Positions 41,377 to 49,975 are shown, counted from the first letter of the stretch. The stretch is DNA of 64,000 nt from Nesterenkonia lutea (GCF_014873955.1 NZ_JADBED010000001.1:1-64000), one strand, 5' to 3'. Translations and numbers: made by a program. Notes: generated by a model not told the origin, from the letters alone.

Positions 41377-41760
41377 GTGCCAACCGGGAAAGTGAAGTGG
41401 TTCGACGCCGAGAAGGGCTTCGGCTTCCTGACGTCAGATGACGGTCAGGAAGTGTTCCTGCACTCTTCTGCCCTGCCAGCGGGGGTCCCGAGCGTCAAGG
41501 CTGGCACGCGCATGGAGTATGGCATCGCCGATGGTCGCCGCGGCAAGCAGGCGCTGTCCGTGCGCATCCTGGAGGAGGCCCCTTCGGTGGCGCGCGCCGT
41601 CCGCAAGCCCGCAGACGAGATGGCCGAACTCGTCCAGGACCTGGTGAACGTGCTCGAGAACTCCACCGGTCAGCTGCGCAACGGGCACTACCCGCCGACG
41701 GCTCAGTCCAAGAAGATCGCCGCGATGCTGCGTCGCGTGGCCGACGAGTTTGATGCCTGA
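41377..41760 (+). CDS. Cold-shock domain protein with C-terminal extension
   Basis: A 127-residue protein. Residues 1 to about 66 form a cold-shock domain with RNP1-like KGFGFLT and RNP2-like VFLHSSAL, so it should bind single-stranded nucleic acid. Residues 67-127 are an extra helical domain (AEDMAELVQ-like start, ending AAMLRRVADEFDA) not found in 67-residue Csp proteins. It starts at GTG. The DUF3027 gene begins two bases after its stop, a pairing common in actinobacteria, and the two products may act together. Confidence 0.9.
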   Translation: MPTGKVKWFDAEKGFGFLTSDDGQEVFLHSSALPAGVPSVKAGTRMEYGIADGRRGKQALSVRILEEAPSVARAVRKPADEMAELVQDLVNVLENSTGQLRNGHYPPTAQSKKIAAMLRRVADEFDA

Positions 41761-41762
41761 AC

Positions 41763-42239
41763 ATGACTGAACAGACGAGCATCGAAGAGTCCGGCGCAGA
41801 GCAGACCGTCTCCGCAGCAGCATCATCGAGCCCGGAACACTCCGGCACAGGCACAGGCACAGGCACAGCGCCGCGTCCGCGTCGGGCGGCGAAGCCCAAG
41901 GCCGACCCGGTGCTGGCCGAGTCCGTCGAGCTGGCCCGTGAAGCCCTTGTCGAGATCGCCGCGCAGGCGCAGATCGGCATGCACCTGGGCGTCCGCGCGG
42001 AGGGAGACCGGCTGCTCACCCACCGCTTTGCGGCGGACAAGCCCGGCTACCGCGGCTGGGAGTGGTTCGTGACCGTGGCTCGTGCACCGCGCGCCAAGAA
42101 GGTCACCGTCTGTGAGCTGGGCATCCTCCCAGGGCAGGACGCGCTGATCGCACCGGAGTGGGTGCCCTGGCTCGAGCGCATGAATGATGAGGAGAAGGAG
42201 GCCCACCGGGCCGAGCAGGCGGAGTCCGCCGAAGACTGA
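41763..42239 (+). CDS. DUF3027 family protein
   Basis: A 158-residue protein. The first 45 or so residues are low complexity and include a GTGTGTGT stretch encoded by four GGCACA hexamers. The conserved part starts at DPVLAESVELAREALVEIA, with GYRGWEWFVTVARAPRAKK and PEWVPWLERMNDEE, the DUF3027 pattern. Function is unknown. It is tightly coupled to the cold-shock-domain gene upstream, suggesting a role in RNA metabolism or stress, which is inference only. Confidence 0.85.
   Translation: MTEQTSIEESGAEQTVSAAASSSPEHSGTGTGTGTAPRPRRAAKPKADPVLAESVELAREALVEIAAQAQIGMHLGVRAEGDRLLTHRFAADKPGYRGWEWFVTVARAPRAKKVTVCELGILPGQDALIAPEWVPWLERMNDEEKEAHRAEQAESAED
41844..41867 (+). repeat. Four GGCACA hexamer repeats in the DUF3027 gene
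   Basis: Four exact copies of GGCACA encode four Gly-Thr pairs in the low-complexity N-terminus. In-frame slippage here would only change the number of GT pairs. Confidence 0.9.
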
Positions 42240-42314
42240 GCGTCACTCGCGTGCTCAGGGCGGTGACGCCCCTCTCCTGGGGGCCGGTGCCTGCTCAGCG
42301 CGGCGCCGCTGCGT

Positions 42315-43433
42315 TCAGCGCTCCAGCACGTGGTCGATGCAGTTCAGCAGCCGGGTGACGTCCTCGGGCTCGATGGCCGTGAAGGTGGCGATGCGCAGCT
42401 GATTGCGGCCCAGCTTCCGGTACGGCTCCACATCGACGATCCCATTGGCCCGCAGCGTCTTGGCCAGATCTGCGGCATCGACGCTCTCGGCAAAGTCCAC
42501 TGTGGTGATGACGTTCGAGCGCTCGGCAGGATCAGCGACGAAGGGCTGGGCAAGCTCGTGGGCCTCGGCCCAGGCGTAGACCCGTCCGGCCGAGTCCGCA
42601 GTGCGTGCGGCGGCGAAGTCCATTCCGCCGTTGGCATTGAGCCAGCGAACCTGTTCGTTGAGCGTGACCAGGGTCGCCAGGGCCGGGGTGTTGTAGGTCT
42701 GATTCTTCCGTGAGTTCTCGATCGCGGTGGTCAGCTGCAGGAAATCGGGCACCCAGCGCTGCGCGTCCAGACGTTCTGCACGCTCGATGGCGGCGGGGGA
42801 CATCATCGCCAGCCACAGTCCTCCGTCCGAGGCGAAGTTCTTCTGCGGCCCGAAGTAGTAGGCATCGGTCTCGGTGACGTCGACCGCAAGCCCGCCCGCA
42901 GCCGAGGTTCCGTCGACCAGCACCAGCGCGCCGTCGTCGGCCCCCTGGACCCGCTTCACGGGCGCCGCAACGCCGGTGGAGGTCTCATTATGCGGCCACG
43001 CATAGGCGTCGACCCCCGCCTCCGGTCGCGGGGCGGGCAGCGTCCCCGCTTCTGAGCTGAGAATGCTCGAGGGGTCCAGGAAGGGAGCCTCATGGGTCGC
43101 CTTCGCGAACTTGGAGCCGAACTCGCCGAAGGAGAGGTGCTGGGCCTTCTGCTGGACCAGGCAGAACGAGGCGATGTCCCAGAACGCGGTGGAGCCGCCG
43201 ACGCCGAGGATCAGCTCGTACCCCTCGGGAGCTCCGAAGAACTGGTGCAGACCCTCGCGCACCTCCGCGACCAGGTTCTTCACGGGCGCCTGGCGGTGGG
43301 AGGTCCCCAGCAGATGTCCGCCGGCGGCGGAGAGGGCATCCACCTGCGCGGCGCGGACCTTGGAGGGCCCGGCGCCGAAACGGCCGTCCTCCGGCAACAT
43401 TTCACGGGGAATGGTGATGCGCTCAGCAGACAT
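42315..43433 (-). CDS. serC: Phosphoserine aminotransferase
   Basis: PLP enzyme converting 3-phosphohydroxypyruvate and glutamate to phosphoserine and 2-oxoglutarate in serine biosynthesis. The 372-residue protein starts PREMLPEDGRFGAGPSKVRAA, has the cofactor-contact segment GVGGSTAFWDI, HNETSTGVAAPV, VDGTSAAGGLAVDV, and the PLP lysine in YYFGPQKNFASDGGLW. This is the actinobacterial SerC type. The ATG at 43433 is the first conserved start. Divergent from the DtxR-type gene. Confidence 0.94.
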   Translation of the reverse strand: MSAERITIPREMLPEDGRFGAGPSKVRAAQVDALSAAGGHLLGTSHRQAPVKNLVAEVREGLHQFFGAPEGYELILGVGGSTAFWDIASFCLVQQKAQHLSFGEFGSKFAKATHEAPFLDPSSILSSEAGTLPAPRPEAGVDAYAWPHNETSTGVAAPVKRVQGADDGALVLVDGTSAAGGLAVDVTETDAYYFGPQKNFASDGGLWLAMMSPAAIERAERLDAQRWVPDFLQLTTAIENSRKNQTYNTPALATLVTLNEQVRWLNANGGMDFAAARTADSAGRVYAWAEAHELAQPFVADPAERSNVITTVDFAESVDAADLAKTLRANGIVDVEPYRKLGRNQLRIATFTAIEPEDVTRLLNCIDHVLER

Positions 43434-43634
43434 GGAGACTCCTATATAGGTGACGAGAGGCCGAGGCCTCTGGGGCGGGAGGCCGAGAACCCTCGATGTT
43501 CGGACGGGCATATGAACACGCACCATTGCCGGAGCGTTCCGGTGCCGATCTATGCTGTACAGCAGCTGCTTCCACCAGGACGAACAGCGCCGGGCTCAGG
43601 CTACCAAGGCACGGCGCAGGAGAGTGAGTCATAC

Positions 43635-44363
43635 GTGACCGATCTGATCGACACCACCGAGATGTACCTGCGCACGATCCTTGATCTCGAGGAGGAGGGC
43701 ATCGTTCCGCTGCGAGCACGCATCGCGGAGCGGCTCGAGCACTCGGGCCCGACGGTCTCGCAGACGGTGGCGCGCATGGAGCGCGACTCCCTGCTGGTGC
43801 TCACCGCCGACCGCAGGTTGGAGCTCACCGAATCTGGACGTGGACTTGCCGTGCAGGTCATGCGCAAGCATCGACTCGCAGAACGGCTGCTCTCTGATGT
43901 CATCGGCCTGGAATGGCAGTACATCCACGAAGAGGCGTGCCGCTGGGAACATGTGATGAGTGAGCGGGTGGAACGGCGGCTGATCGAGATACTGCAGTCT
44001 CCCGTGGAATCGCCCTACGGCAACCCGATCCCCGGACTTGAGCAGCTCGGCGTGGTGCTCCCGACCGATCAGCCCGCCCCCTCGAGGACCACGCTGCGTC
44101 AGGCGGCAGAGGCGGACCCCGCCGGGAGCACGAGGGCCCTCTGGACGGTGAAGCGGCTGGCAGAGTCCGTCCAGATGGAACCTGAGGTCCTCGAGCAGCT
44201 CCTCGAGGCAGGCCTGCGCCCCGGGGGCACCCTGCGACTGCGCGGGCTCAACGAAGCCCACGTCATGCTGGAGGTCGAGGACGGCACGCAGGCCCCGTTC
44301 GAAGTGGAGCTGCCCCTGGAGGTCGCCCAGCACATCTTCGTCGCGGCGGCCGAGACACGCTGA
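43635..44363 (+). CDS. Iron-dependent repressor (DtxR/IdeR family)
   Basis: A 242-residue metalloregulator. The helix-turn-helix is LRARIAERLEHSGPTVSQTV. The dimerisation and metal-binding domain has HRLAERLLSDVIGLEW, then HEEACRWEHVMSERVERRL and SPYGNPIPGLEQLG, all near-diagnostic for IdeR. A C-terminal SH3-like (FeoA) domain ends the protein. With Fe(II) bound, this family represses iron uptake and storage genes. Start is GTG with AGGAG about twelve bases upstream. serC is divergent; no iron-uptake gene is adjacent. Confidence 0.92.
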   Translation: MTDLIDTTEMYLRTILDLEEEGIVPLRARIAERLEHSGPTVSQTVARMERDSLLVLTADRRLELTESGRGLAVQVMRKHRLAERLLSDVIGLEWQYIHEEACRWEHVMSERVERRLIEILQSPVESPYGNPIPGLEQLGVVLPTDQPAPSRTTLRQAAEADPAGSTRALWTVKRLAESVQMEPEVLEQLLEAGLRPGGTLRLRGLNEAHVMLEVEDGTQAPFEVELPLEVAQHIFVAAAETR

Positions 44364-44856
44364 CGACGTGCTGAGTGCCCGTTGAACGTCCGTCGAACGC
44401 CTTCTGGTTGCGTCGATGTCACGGCCGATGTCACGGCTGATGACACAGAAGATCACGAAGATCACAGAGATCACGGACCACCGTGACCTGGGCCACCGAT
44501 CTTGACTGATACTCACAGATCCATCTGACCTGGGGTTTTCTGGGTAGGAGGCCGGTGACGAAGGCTCAACAGCATCGGCGCGGAACTCCCCGAGACGGGG
44601 CTGTCCACAACGACCGTGACCTGAGCGTGACATTTTTATCGATCTGTTATACCGTCGTACTCGTGCTCGCGACTGCAGTCCGATGTTGGAGCTCCTCGGG
44701 TCAGATCTTCTCCTGCCGCTGACCGGAGCCGTTCGTAAAACTACCGCTAGGCAGGGTGTGGGGCATCGCGGTCAATCTAGACCTGAAGAGGGTGAGCTTC
44801 CCGGCTCGCACTTCACGAAGGCGGCCCCGCAACTTACAGGGAGAGGTTTCCAAGAA
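44364..44856 (+). promoter_or_regulatory. Repeat-rich regulatory region and leader of the NlpC/P60 gene
   Basis: No gene is evident in these 490 bases. The proximal part holds a direct-repeat array (44415-44477). Further on, GTGACC and GTGACA (44616 and 44627) recur at an 11-base period. GTGACA at 44627-44632 with TATACC at 44648-44653 is a weak promoter candidate, and about 200 bases then remain before the start codon. That stretch contains a GGTCAG/CTGACC hairpin near 44700-44724 and other GC-rich pairing, so it may be a structured leader. I could not match it to a known riboswitch class. Confidence 0.5.
44415..44477. repeat. Direct-repeat array, three 12-mers then three 9-mers
   Basis: GATGTCACGGCC, GATGTCACGGCT, GATGACACAGAA (each 12 bases), then GATCACGAA, GATCACAGA, GATCACGGA (each 9 bases) run without gaps. 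All share GAT and a CAC core. It begins 52 bases after the DtxR-type gene and lies upstream of the NlpC/P60 gene. Confidence 0.85.
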
Positions 44857-45738
44857 GTGACTGAGAACATGACTTTCGTCTCGCGCCGTGACCGGCGACG
44901 CCAGGCCAAGCCTTCACTGGCTCACGCCGTGGCATCGAACGCCGGCACCGTGGGACGCAGCGCGGCGGTTGCCGTGGCCGCCTCCGGCCTGGTGATCTCC
45001 TCCGGAGTCGCCGCCAACGCAGCGCCGAATGTCGAGACCCCCGAGATCACCACGCTCGACGTGGCGGCCTCAGGGCTCAGCGTGGAGCGCGCCAGCAACA
45101 CCTCCTCCGTGGCGGTGACCGCCTCCCGCGAAGTCGAGCTCAGCTTCGACCGCCCGGTGGTCACCTCGACTCCGGCGCCCGAGCCCGAGCCCGAACCGGT
45201 TGTGGAAGAGTCCGCCGCCGTCGTGCCGGCCTCCCCGCAGACCGAACCGGCAGCACCTGCCGAGCCGGCCCAGCAGGGGCAGGCTGAGACCGGTCAGGCC
45301 GACACCGGCCAGGCCGACGCTGCTCAGCAGGCCCAGGGCAACACCCAGGTCGCCTCCTCCGAGCCGGCACAGACTGAGGCCCCGGCCTCCAGCGGCGGCA
45401 ACGGCTCAGTCGTGGGCGCCGCCTATGCAGGTCTGGGCAACCCCTACTCCTACGGCGGCTCCTCGACCAGCGGCTGGGACTGCTCCGGCTTCATCAACTG
45501 GGCCTACTCCCAGGCCGGCGTCTCCGTGCCGCGCAGCACCTACGCCATGATGAGCTCCATGCGCCAGGTCTCCTCACCCTCACCGGGCGACATCGTGATC
45601 CAGAACGGTGGCAGCCACGCGGCCATCTACGTGGGCAACGGCCAGCTCATCGGCGCGAACAACCCCCGCGTCGGCACCGTGCAGTACTCGCTGAACTCCC
45701 CGTACTGGTCCAACACCATGTACCTCAGCGCCAACTGA
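44857..45738 (+). CDS. Secreted NlpC/P60-family peptidoglycan hydrolase
   Basis: A 293-residue exported protein. The N-terminus is Arg-rich followed by AAVAVAASGLVISSGVAANA, an extended signal peptide with an A-x-A-like cleavage site. A Pro/Glu/Gln-rich linker spans about residues 100-190. The C40 peptidase domain has the catalytic Cys in SGWDCSGFINWAYSQAG, the His in GGSHAAIYVGNGQ, and a third polar residue probably in IGANNPR. Such enzymes cut stem peptides in the cell wall. Start GTG at 44857 with GGGAGAGG about ten bases upstream; an ATG at 44869 is the alternative. The long repeat-containing upstream region suggests tight regulation. Confidence 0.92.
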   Translation: MTENMTFVSRRDRRRQAKPSLAHAVASNAGTVGRSAAVAVAASGLVISSGVAANAAPNVETPEITTLDVAASGLSVERASNTSSVAVTASREVELSFDRPVVTSTPAPEPEPEPVVEESAAVVPASPQTEPAAPAEPAQQGQAETGQADTGQADAAQQAQGNTQVASSEPAQTEAPASSGGNGSVVGAAYAGLGNPYSYGGSSTSGWDCSGFINWAYSQAGVSVPRSTYAMMSSMRQVSSPSPGDIVIQNGGSHAAIYVGNGQLIGANNPRVGTVQYSLNSPYWSNTMYLSAN

Positions 45739-45762
45739 CGCTTCAGCACTGAAGAAACCTCG

Positions 45763-45802
45763 GCCGCAGGGCGCGATCCCACCAGGGATCGCGCCCTGCG
45801 GC
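45763..45802 (+). terminator. Terminator of the NlpC/P60 gene
   Basis: A perfect 18-bp stem (45763-45780 with 45785-45802) with the tetraloop ACCA, followed by TTCTTCAT. Confidence 0.85.
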
Positions 45803-46001
45803 TTCTTCATGCCCGTACGCGGATGAATCGCCTCGCGCGCGTCATCTGTGGCGGGTGAGTGGGCTTCGCCGTCGTCCAGCGTCTATATTGAGCCTGTACA
45901 GGCAGAGCAGGACAGCTGTTGAACCCTGTGAGAACAGGGCCGATCAACGCCTTCAGGCGCAGCGGCCCGACGAGCAGGGGTGAACGCACGGGAGCCCCGA
46001 T

Positions 46002-46502
46002 ATGCGCACACTGGTGCTCAATGCAGGCTACGAGCCGCTGAGCGTGGTCACCTCGCGTCGTGCCGCTGTGCTGGTGATGCACGGCAAGGCCAGCGTTCTC
46101 GCGGAGGATCACATCCCGATCGCGACACCGTCTGCACTCGTGCCGCGTCCAGCGGTGATCCTGCTGCACCACTATGTCCGCGTGGCCCGCCGGGCGCCTG
46201 CGGCGCCCTCCCGGCGAAGCATCCTGCGCCGTGACGGACGCCTGTGCACCTATTGCTCCCGTCCCGCATCCACGGTCGACCACGTCATCCCGCGAGCCCG
46301 CGGGGGAGACTCGAGCTGGGAGAACCTCGTGGCCTGCTGCGGCGCATGCAACGCCCGCAAGGGCAGCAAGACCCTCGATGAGCTGGGCTGGACGCTCGCG
46401 ATCACCCCGCATGCTCCGCCGCACCACGTCTGGATGCCGGTGGAGCTCGACGCCCCGCGCGAGGTCTGGATGCCCTTTCTCAGTCATGCCCGTGCCTGCT
46501 GA
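46002..46502 (+). CDS. HNH endonuclease family protein
   Basis: A 166-residue protein with a zinc-braced HNH motif: CTYC, then STVDHVIPRARGGDSSWEN (histidine and asparagine), and CCGACNARKG. The N-terminal MRTLVLNAGYEPLSVV and the AVLVMHGKASVLAE stretch are typical of a conserved actinobacterial HNH family. HNH domains cut or nick nucleic acid; the physiological role of this group is not established. GGGAG precedes the ATG. The last 17 bases overlap mobA. Confidence 0.9.
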   Translation: MRTLVLNAGYEPLSVVTSRRAAVLVMHGKASVLAEDHIPIATPSALVPRPAVILLHHYVRVARRAPAAPSRRSILRRDGRLCTYCSRPASTVDHVIPRARGGDSSWENLVACCGACNARKGSKTLDELGWTLAITPHAPPHHVWMPVELDAPREVWMPFLSHARAC

Positions 46503-47121
46503 GACCCGGCTGCAGGCAGTCCTGCTCGCTGGAGGCACCGGCCGGAGGCTCGGCGGACTCGACAAGGCCCTGCTGACACGAGGTGGCCGCACACAGCTGA
46601 GCCGCTGGCTGGATGAGCTCCAGCGCCGCCACATCCCTGCCGCCGTGGTCGGGCCCGGACATCTCCGCTCGGGCATGCCCGAGGAGATCGATCTCGTCCA
46701 GGAGGCACCGCCGTTCTCCGGGCCCGCCGCGGGGATCGTCGCTGGTGTCAGCGCCCTGCAGCAGCGCCAGGCGGGGACGGAGACGACCTCGACGCTGCTG
46801 CTGGCAGTGGACCTGGCTCTGCCTGGGCCGCTGCTCGACTGGCTGCTCGCCGAAGTCCACGCGGGGGCCAGTCCTGCGGCGGTGCTGCCGCAGGACGAGT
46901 CCGGGCGGCATCAGCACCTGTGCGCAGTCGTGCCCACTGCGTGGCTGAACCAGCGCGTGAACCTGCTCCGTCCGGGGCAGGCCGAGCAGCGTCCGGTCCG
47001 CTGGCTGATGGAGGGCCTCCAGGAGACGGTGACTGTGGCGCACCCGCTCCTGCCGGCGGAGCTCAGCGCGGACATCGACACCGTCGAGGATGCCCACAGG
47101 TGGGGGATCCAGCTTCCCTGA
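46486..47121 (+). CDS. mobA: Molybdenum cofactor guanylyltransferase-like protein
   Basis: A 211-residue nucleotidyltransferase. The GTP-binding segment is LLAGGTGRRLGGLDKALL, the MobA pattern, with EAPPFSGPAAGIVAGVSAL and the metal-binding aspartate in LLLAVDLALPGPLL. MobA transfers GMP to molybdopterin to form the dinucleotide cofactor used by formate dehydrogenase and nitrate reductase. It overlaps the HNH gene by 17 bases and precedes DUF6457, moeA and fdhD, all of the same pathway. Confidence 0.87.
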   Translation: MPVPAETRLQAVLLAGGTGRRLGGLDKALLTRGGRTQLSRWLDELQRRHIPAAVVGPGHLRSGMPEEIDLVQEAPPFSGPAAGIVAGVSALQQRQAGTETTSTLLLAVDLALPGPLLDWLLAEVHAGASPAAVLPQDESGRHQHLCAVVPTAWLNQRVNLLRPGQAEQRPVRWLMEGLQETVTVAHPLLPAELSADIDTVEDAHRWGIQLP

Positions 47122-47293
47122 GCGGCATCTTCCCGGCGCGCGCCGCCCCGGTGGGGCCGAGGCGGCGGGCTGTGAGATTCTGGAGACAGCACTGACGAGA
47201 AGCCGCGTCGGTGATGCAGCTGAGATGACGCATGGGCTCAAGAGACAGAGCCGCTGTGTCGATGGAGGAAGTGGAAAGGGCAGGGGAGCTGAG

Positions 47294-47602
47294 ATGACTG
47301 AGGATGCCGCGATGACACAGGACGCCGATGACACCCGCGAGGCCATTGAGCGGTGGGTCGGAGAGCTCGCCCACCACCTTGAGATCGACGGTGTCGACGT
47401 CGACATCGACGCGATCCTTGCGCTCGCCGGGCAGGCGGCCCACACCGTGGTCCGCCCGGCGGCCCCGGTCACGACCCATCTCATCGGCTACGTCGCCGGG
47501 CTGGCAGAGGCCACCGGACAGGCCGACTTCGCCACGGCCTCACGAGCCGCGTCTCGAGTCGCCTCCGAGCTCTTGGATCGCCGCTCCGGGGCCGTGGGCT
47601 GA
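47294..47602 (+). CDS. DUF6457 family protein (molybdopterin-associated)
   Basis: A 102-residue helical protein: WVGELAHHLEIDGVDVDIDA, ILALAGQAAHTVVRPAAPVT and FLAG-like helices ending in SELLDRRS. This fits DUF6457, a small domain often found next to or fused with MobA in actinobacteria. Its biochemical role is not known. GGGGAG lies six bases before the ATG. It sits between mobA and moeA. Confidence 0.8.
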   Translation: MTEDAAMTQDADDTREAIERWVGELAHHLEIDGVDVDIDAILALAGQAAHTVVRPAAPVTTHLIGYVAGLAEATGQADFATASRAASRVASELLDRRSGAVG

Positions 47603-47615
47603 GCCGCACGTCCCC

Positions 47616-48872
47616 ATGGAGACACCGTCGATGATGGCCCTGGAGCAGGCGCGCAGAGAGATCTCCGCGCTCTCTGCCCTGGCTACCGCGGTCCTGCCCG
47701 TCGAAGAGGCCCTGGGACACGTGCTCGCCGCACCGATCCTTGCACAGCAGGACATTCCGCACGTCGCGACCTCAGCGATGGACGGATGGGCGCTGGCCGC
47801 CCCGCCAGAGTCTGGTCCGGGCGTGCCGAGCTGGGAGCTGCGTGCAGAGACGGCACACAGTCCGGTCCGCCAGGCCGCCCCGCTGGGCGCGGGTGAGGCC
47901 GCCGAGGTGGTCACCGGCTCCCCGGTTCCGGACGGCACGGTCTCGGTGCTGCGCACCGAGCACGGCATCATCTCTGGTCGGACTCTCACTCCGGCACGGA
48001 CCAGCGGTGATCTCGCCGAGGGGCGCAATGTCAGGGCCGCCGGCACCGAATGCCCCGCCGGCACCCAGCTGCTGCCCTCCGGCGCCGTGCTGACCCCCGC
48101 CCGGGCCGCTGTCGCCGCCGTCGCCGGACACGACCGGCTCGAGGTGGTCCGCAGGCCCCGAGTCGTGCTGATCCTGACCGGCGAGGAGGTCATCACCACG
48201 GGGATCCCCCGCGGAGGCCAGGTGCGCGATGTCTTCGGCATCGCTCTCCCGGGGATGGTGACCGAGATGGGAGCCGGCACGGTCGAATCACTGCGCCTGG
48301 GGGATGACCCAGAGATGCTTTCCCGGGAGCTGCGGCGGATCACCGAAGCCGGAGAGGCCGACCTGGTCATCACCAGCGGCGGCACCGCCCACTCCCGCGC
48401 CGACTCCCTGCGTCCGGCTCTGCATGCCCTGGGTGCCGAGATCCTCGTCGACTCGGTGGACATGCGTCCGGGCCACCCGGCGCTGTTCGCGCGGCTCTCA
48501 GGCGCTGCCGGAACCGTGCACCTTCTCGGTCTGCCGGGGAACCCGCTCGCCGGGTTCGCCGCGCTCGCCGCGCTGGGCGCCCCGCTCTTCGACGCGCTCG
48601 GCGGTGTTCCCGCCGACCAGCGCTCCCGTGCGCTGAGTCTCACGGCCGGCGCTCCGCTGCAGGGTGCCGCCCGGGGGGTCCGCCTGGTTCCTGTGCGCAG
48701 CGGTCCCTCGGGTGCTGTTCCCGCGGGCCACAGCAGTCCCCATATGATGCGGGGACTGGCCGATTCCGACGCTCTGGCCATCGTTCCCCAGGACGGCGTG
48801 GTCCAGGGTGAACAGGTGCAGTGTCTCGAGATTCCGGGACAACGGCGAGGAGGACACCGATGGGACGAGTGA
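47616..48872 (+). CDS. moeA: Molybdopterin molybdenumtransferase
   Basis: Inserts molybdate into adenylylated molybdopterin. The 418-residue MoeA has the SAMDGWALAAP motif with the active-site aspartate, EAAEVVTGSPVPDGTVSVLR, the sugar-like VVLILTGEEVITTG, and DLVITSGGTAHSRADSL with GLPGNPLAGFAAL. It starts 13 bases after the DUF6457 stop and overlaps fdhD by 13 bases. Confidence 0.92.
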   Translation: METPSMMALEQARREISALSALATAVLPVEEALGHVLAAPILAQQDIPHVATSAMDGWALAAPPESGPGVPSWELRAETAHSPVRQAAPLGAGEAAEVVTGSPVPDGTVSVLRTEHGIISGRTLTPARTSGDLAEGRNVRAAGTECPAGTQLLPSGAVLTPARAAVAAVAGHDRLEVVRRPRVVLILTGEEVITTGIPRGGQVRDVFGIALPGMVTEMGAGTVESLRLGDDPEMLSRELRRITEAGEADLVITSGGTAHSRADSLRPALHALGAEILVDSVDMRPGHPALFARLSGAAGTVHLLGLPGNPLAGFAALAALGAPLFDALGGVPADQRSRALSLTAGAPLQGAARGVRLVPVRSGPSGAVPAGHSSPHMMRGLADSDALAIVPQDGVVQGEQVQCLEIPGQRRGGHRWDE

Positions 48873-49783
48873 CCCAGCGCAGACGCGTGACGACGATCCG
48901 TGCCGATGGCAGCATCACCGACGGTGCGACGGGCTCCGTGCCGCGCACCGCCAGCAGGCTGGACCAGATCGCGGTGGAGGAGCCGCTGGAGCTGCGCCTG
49001 GGCGGCGAGTCATTCACGGTCACCATGCGCACCCCGGGACATGATTTCGAGCTCGCCGCAGGCTTCCTGGTTGCGGAAGGGATCATCGGCTCCCGAGAGG
49101 ACCTCCGCGGCCTGCGCTACTGCGCCGGAACCGACGAGCGGGGCAACCAGACATACAACGTGATCGACGCCGAGCTGGACGCCCCGGTGCCCGAGACCGT
49201 GCGGCTGCGCTCCCGCAATGTGCTCACCAGCTCCGCCTGTGGAATCTGCGGCACCACGTCCATCGATGCGGTGGAGAAGACCTTAGCGCGGCGACCGGCC
49301 GCGCAGCTGCGGCTCAAGGTCGAGACTCTGCTGGACCTGCCAGACCTCATGCGCACCGAGCAGCAGATCTTCCGCAAGACCGGAGGAGTCCACGCCGCGG
49401 CGCTCTTCACCGCGTCTGGAGCGCTGCTGTGCCTGCGCGAGGACGTCGGCCGGCACAATGCCGTGGACAAGGTGGTCGGTTGGGCGCTGACCCAGGACAG
49501 GCTCCCGCTGAGCGGAACCGTCCTGCAGGTCTCCGGCAGGGCGTCCTTCGAGCTCGTGCAGAAGGCGGCCCTGGCGGGGATCGAGATGCTCGCGGCGGTC
49601 GGGGCGCCGTCGTCGTTGGCAGTCGACCTCGCTGAGCGCTCCGGGGTCAGCCTCGCGGGATTCTCTCGGGGCGGATCGATCAACCTCTATGCCCACCCTG
49701 AACGCGTGGACACGGGGGAGGCCGGACGAGACGCCCAAGCCGCACGCGGCAGGCATCAAGGGCACGAATCGGCGGCCTCATGA
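48860..49783 (+). CDS. fdhD: Formate dehydrogenase sulfurtransferase FdhD
   Basis: Delivers sulfur to the molybdenum cofactor of formate dehydrogenase, a step needed for activity. The 307-residue protein has the persulfide cysteine pair in SSACGICGTTS, with VEEPLELRLGG, GHDFELAAGFLVAEGII and REDVGRHNAVDKVVG as family blocks. GAGGAGG precedes the ATG, which lies inside the end of moeA. Its presence implies a molybdenum formate dehydrogenase encoded elsewhere. Confidence 0.94.
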   Translation: MGRVTQRRRVTTIRADGSITDGATGSVPRTASRLDQIAVEEPLELRLGGESFTVTMRTPGHDFELAAGFLVAEGIIGSREDLRGLRYCAGTDERGNQTYNVIDAELDAPVPETVRLRSRNVLTSSACGICGTTSIDAVEKTLARRPAAQLRLKVETLLDLPDLMRTEQQIFRKTGGVHAAALFTASGALLCLREDVGRHNAVDKVVGWALTQDRLPLSGTVLQVSGRASFELVQKAALAGIEMLAAVGAPSSLAVDLAERSGVSLAGFSRGGSINLYAHPERVDTGEAGRDAQAARGRHQGHESAAS

Positions 49784-49975
49784 GACCGAGAATGACGCTT
49801 CCCGGACATCGGTAGTGACCCCAGCCGATTATTAGCGTAGGCTGACGGAGTACTACAAGGGCGTCCACACTTATGTGGTCGCACAGTAGACACCGCATTC
49901 GACCGGCCAGGTTGGTTGCGGAACATGCATCGTGAGATCGATGCGTAGCAAGAGCAAGTATATTAAGGAAACATC
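49784..49975 (+). promoter_or_regulatory. Upstream region and probable long leader of cspA
   Basis: About 190 bases before cspA contain a CACACTTATGTG hairpin at about 49867-49878 and AT-rich segments. Long leaders are typical of cold-shock genes, but no promoter is certain by eye. Confidence 0.4.

Noticed and set aside
44415..44477. CRISPR array
   Set aside because: Units of 9-12 bases with no spacers and no cas genes; this is a direct-repeat regulatory array instead.
44683..44856. c-di-AMP (ydaO/yuaA) riboswitch before the NlpC/P60 gene
   Set aside because: The location is typical, but the conserved sequence blocks I know for that class could not be found, so I kept only a general structured-leader hypothesis.
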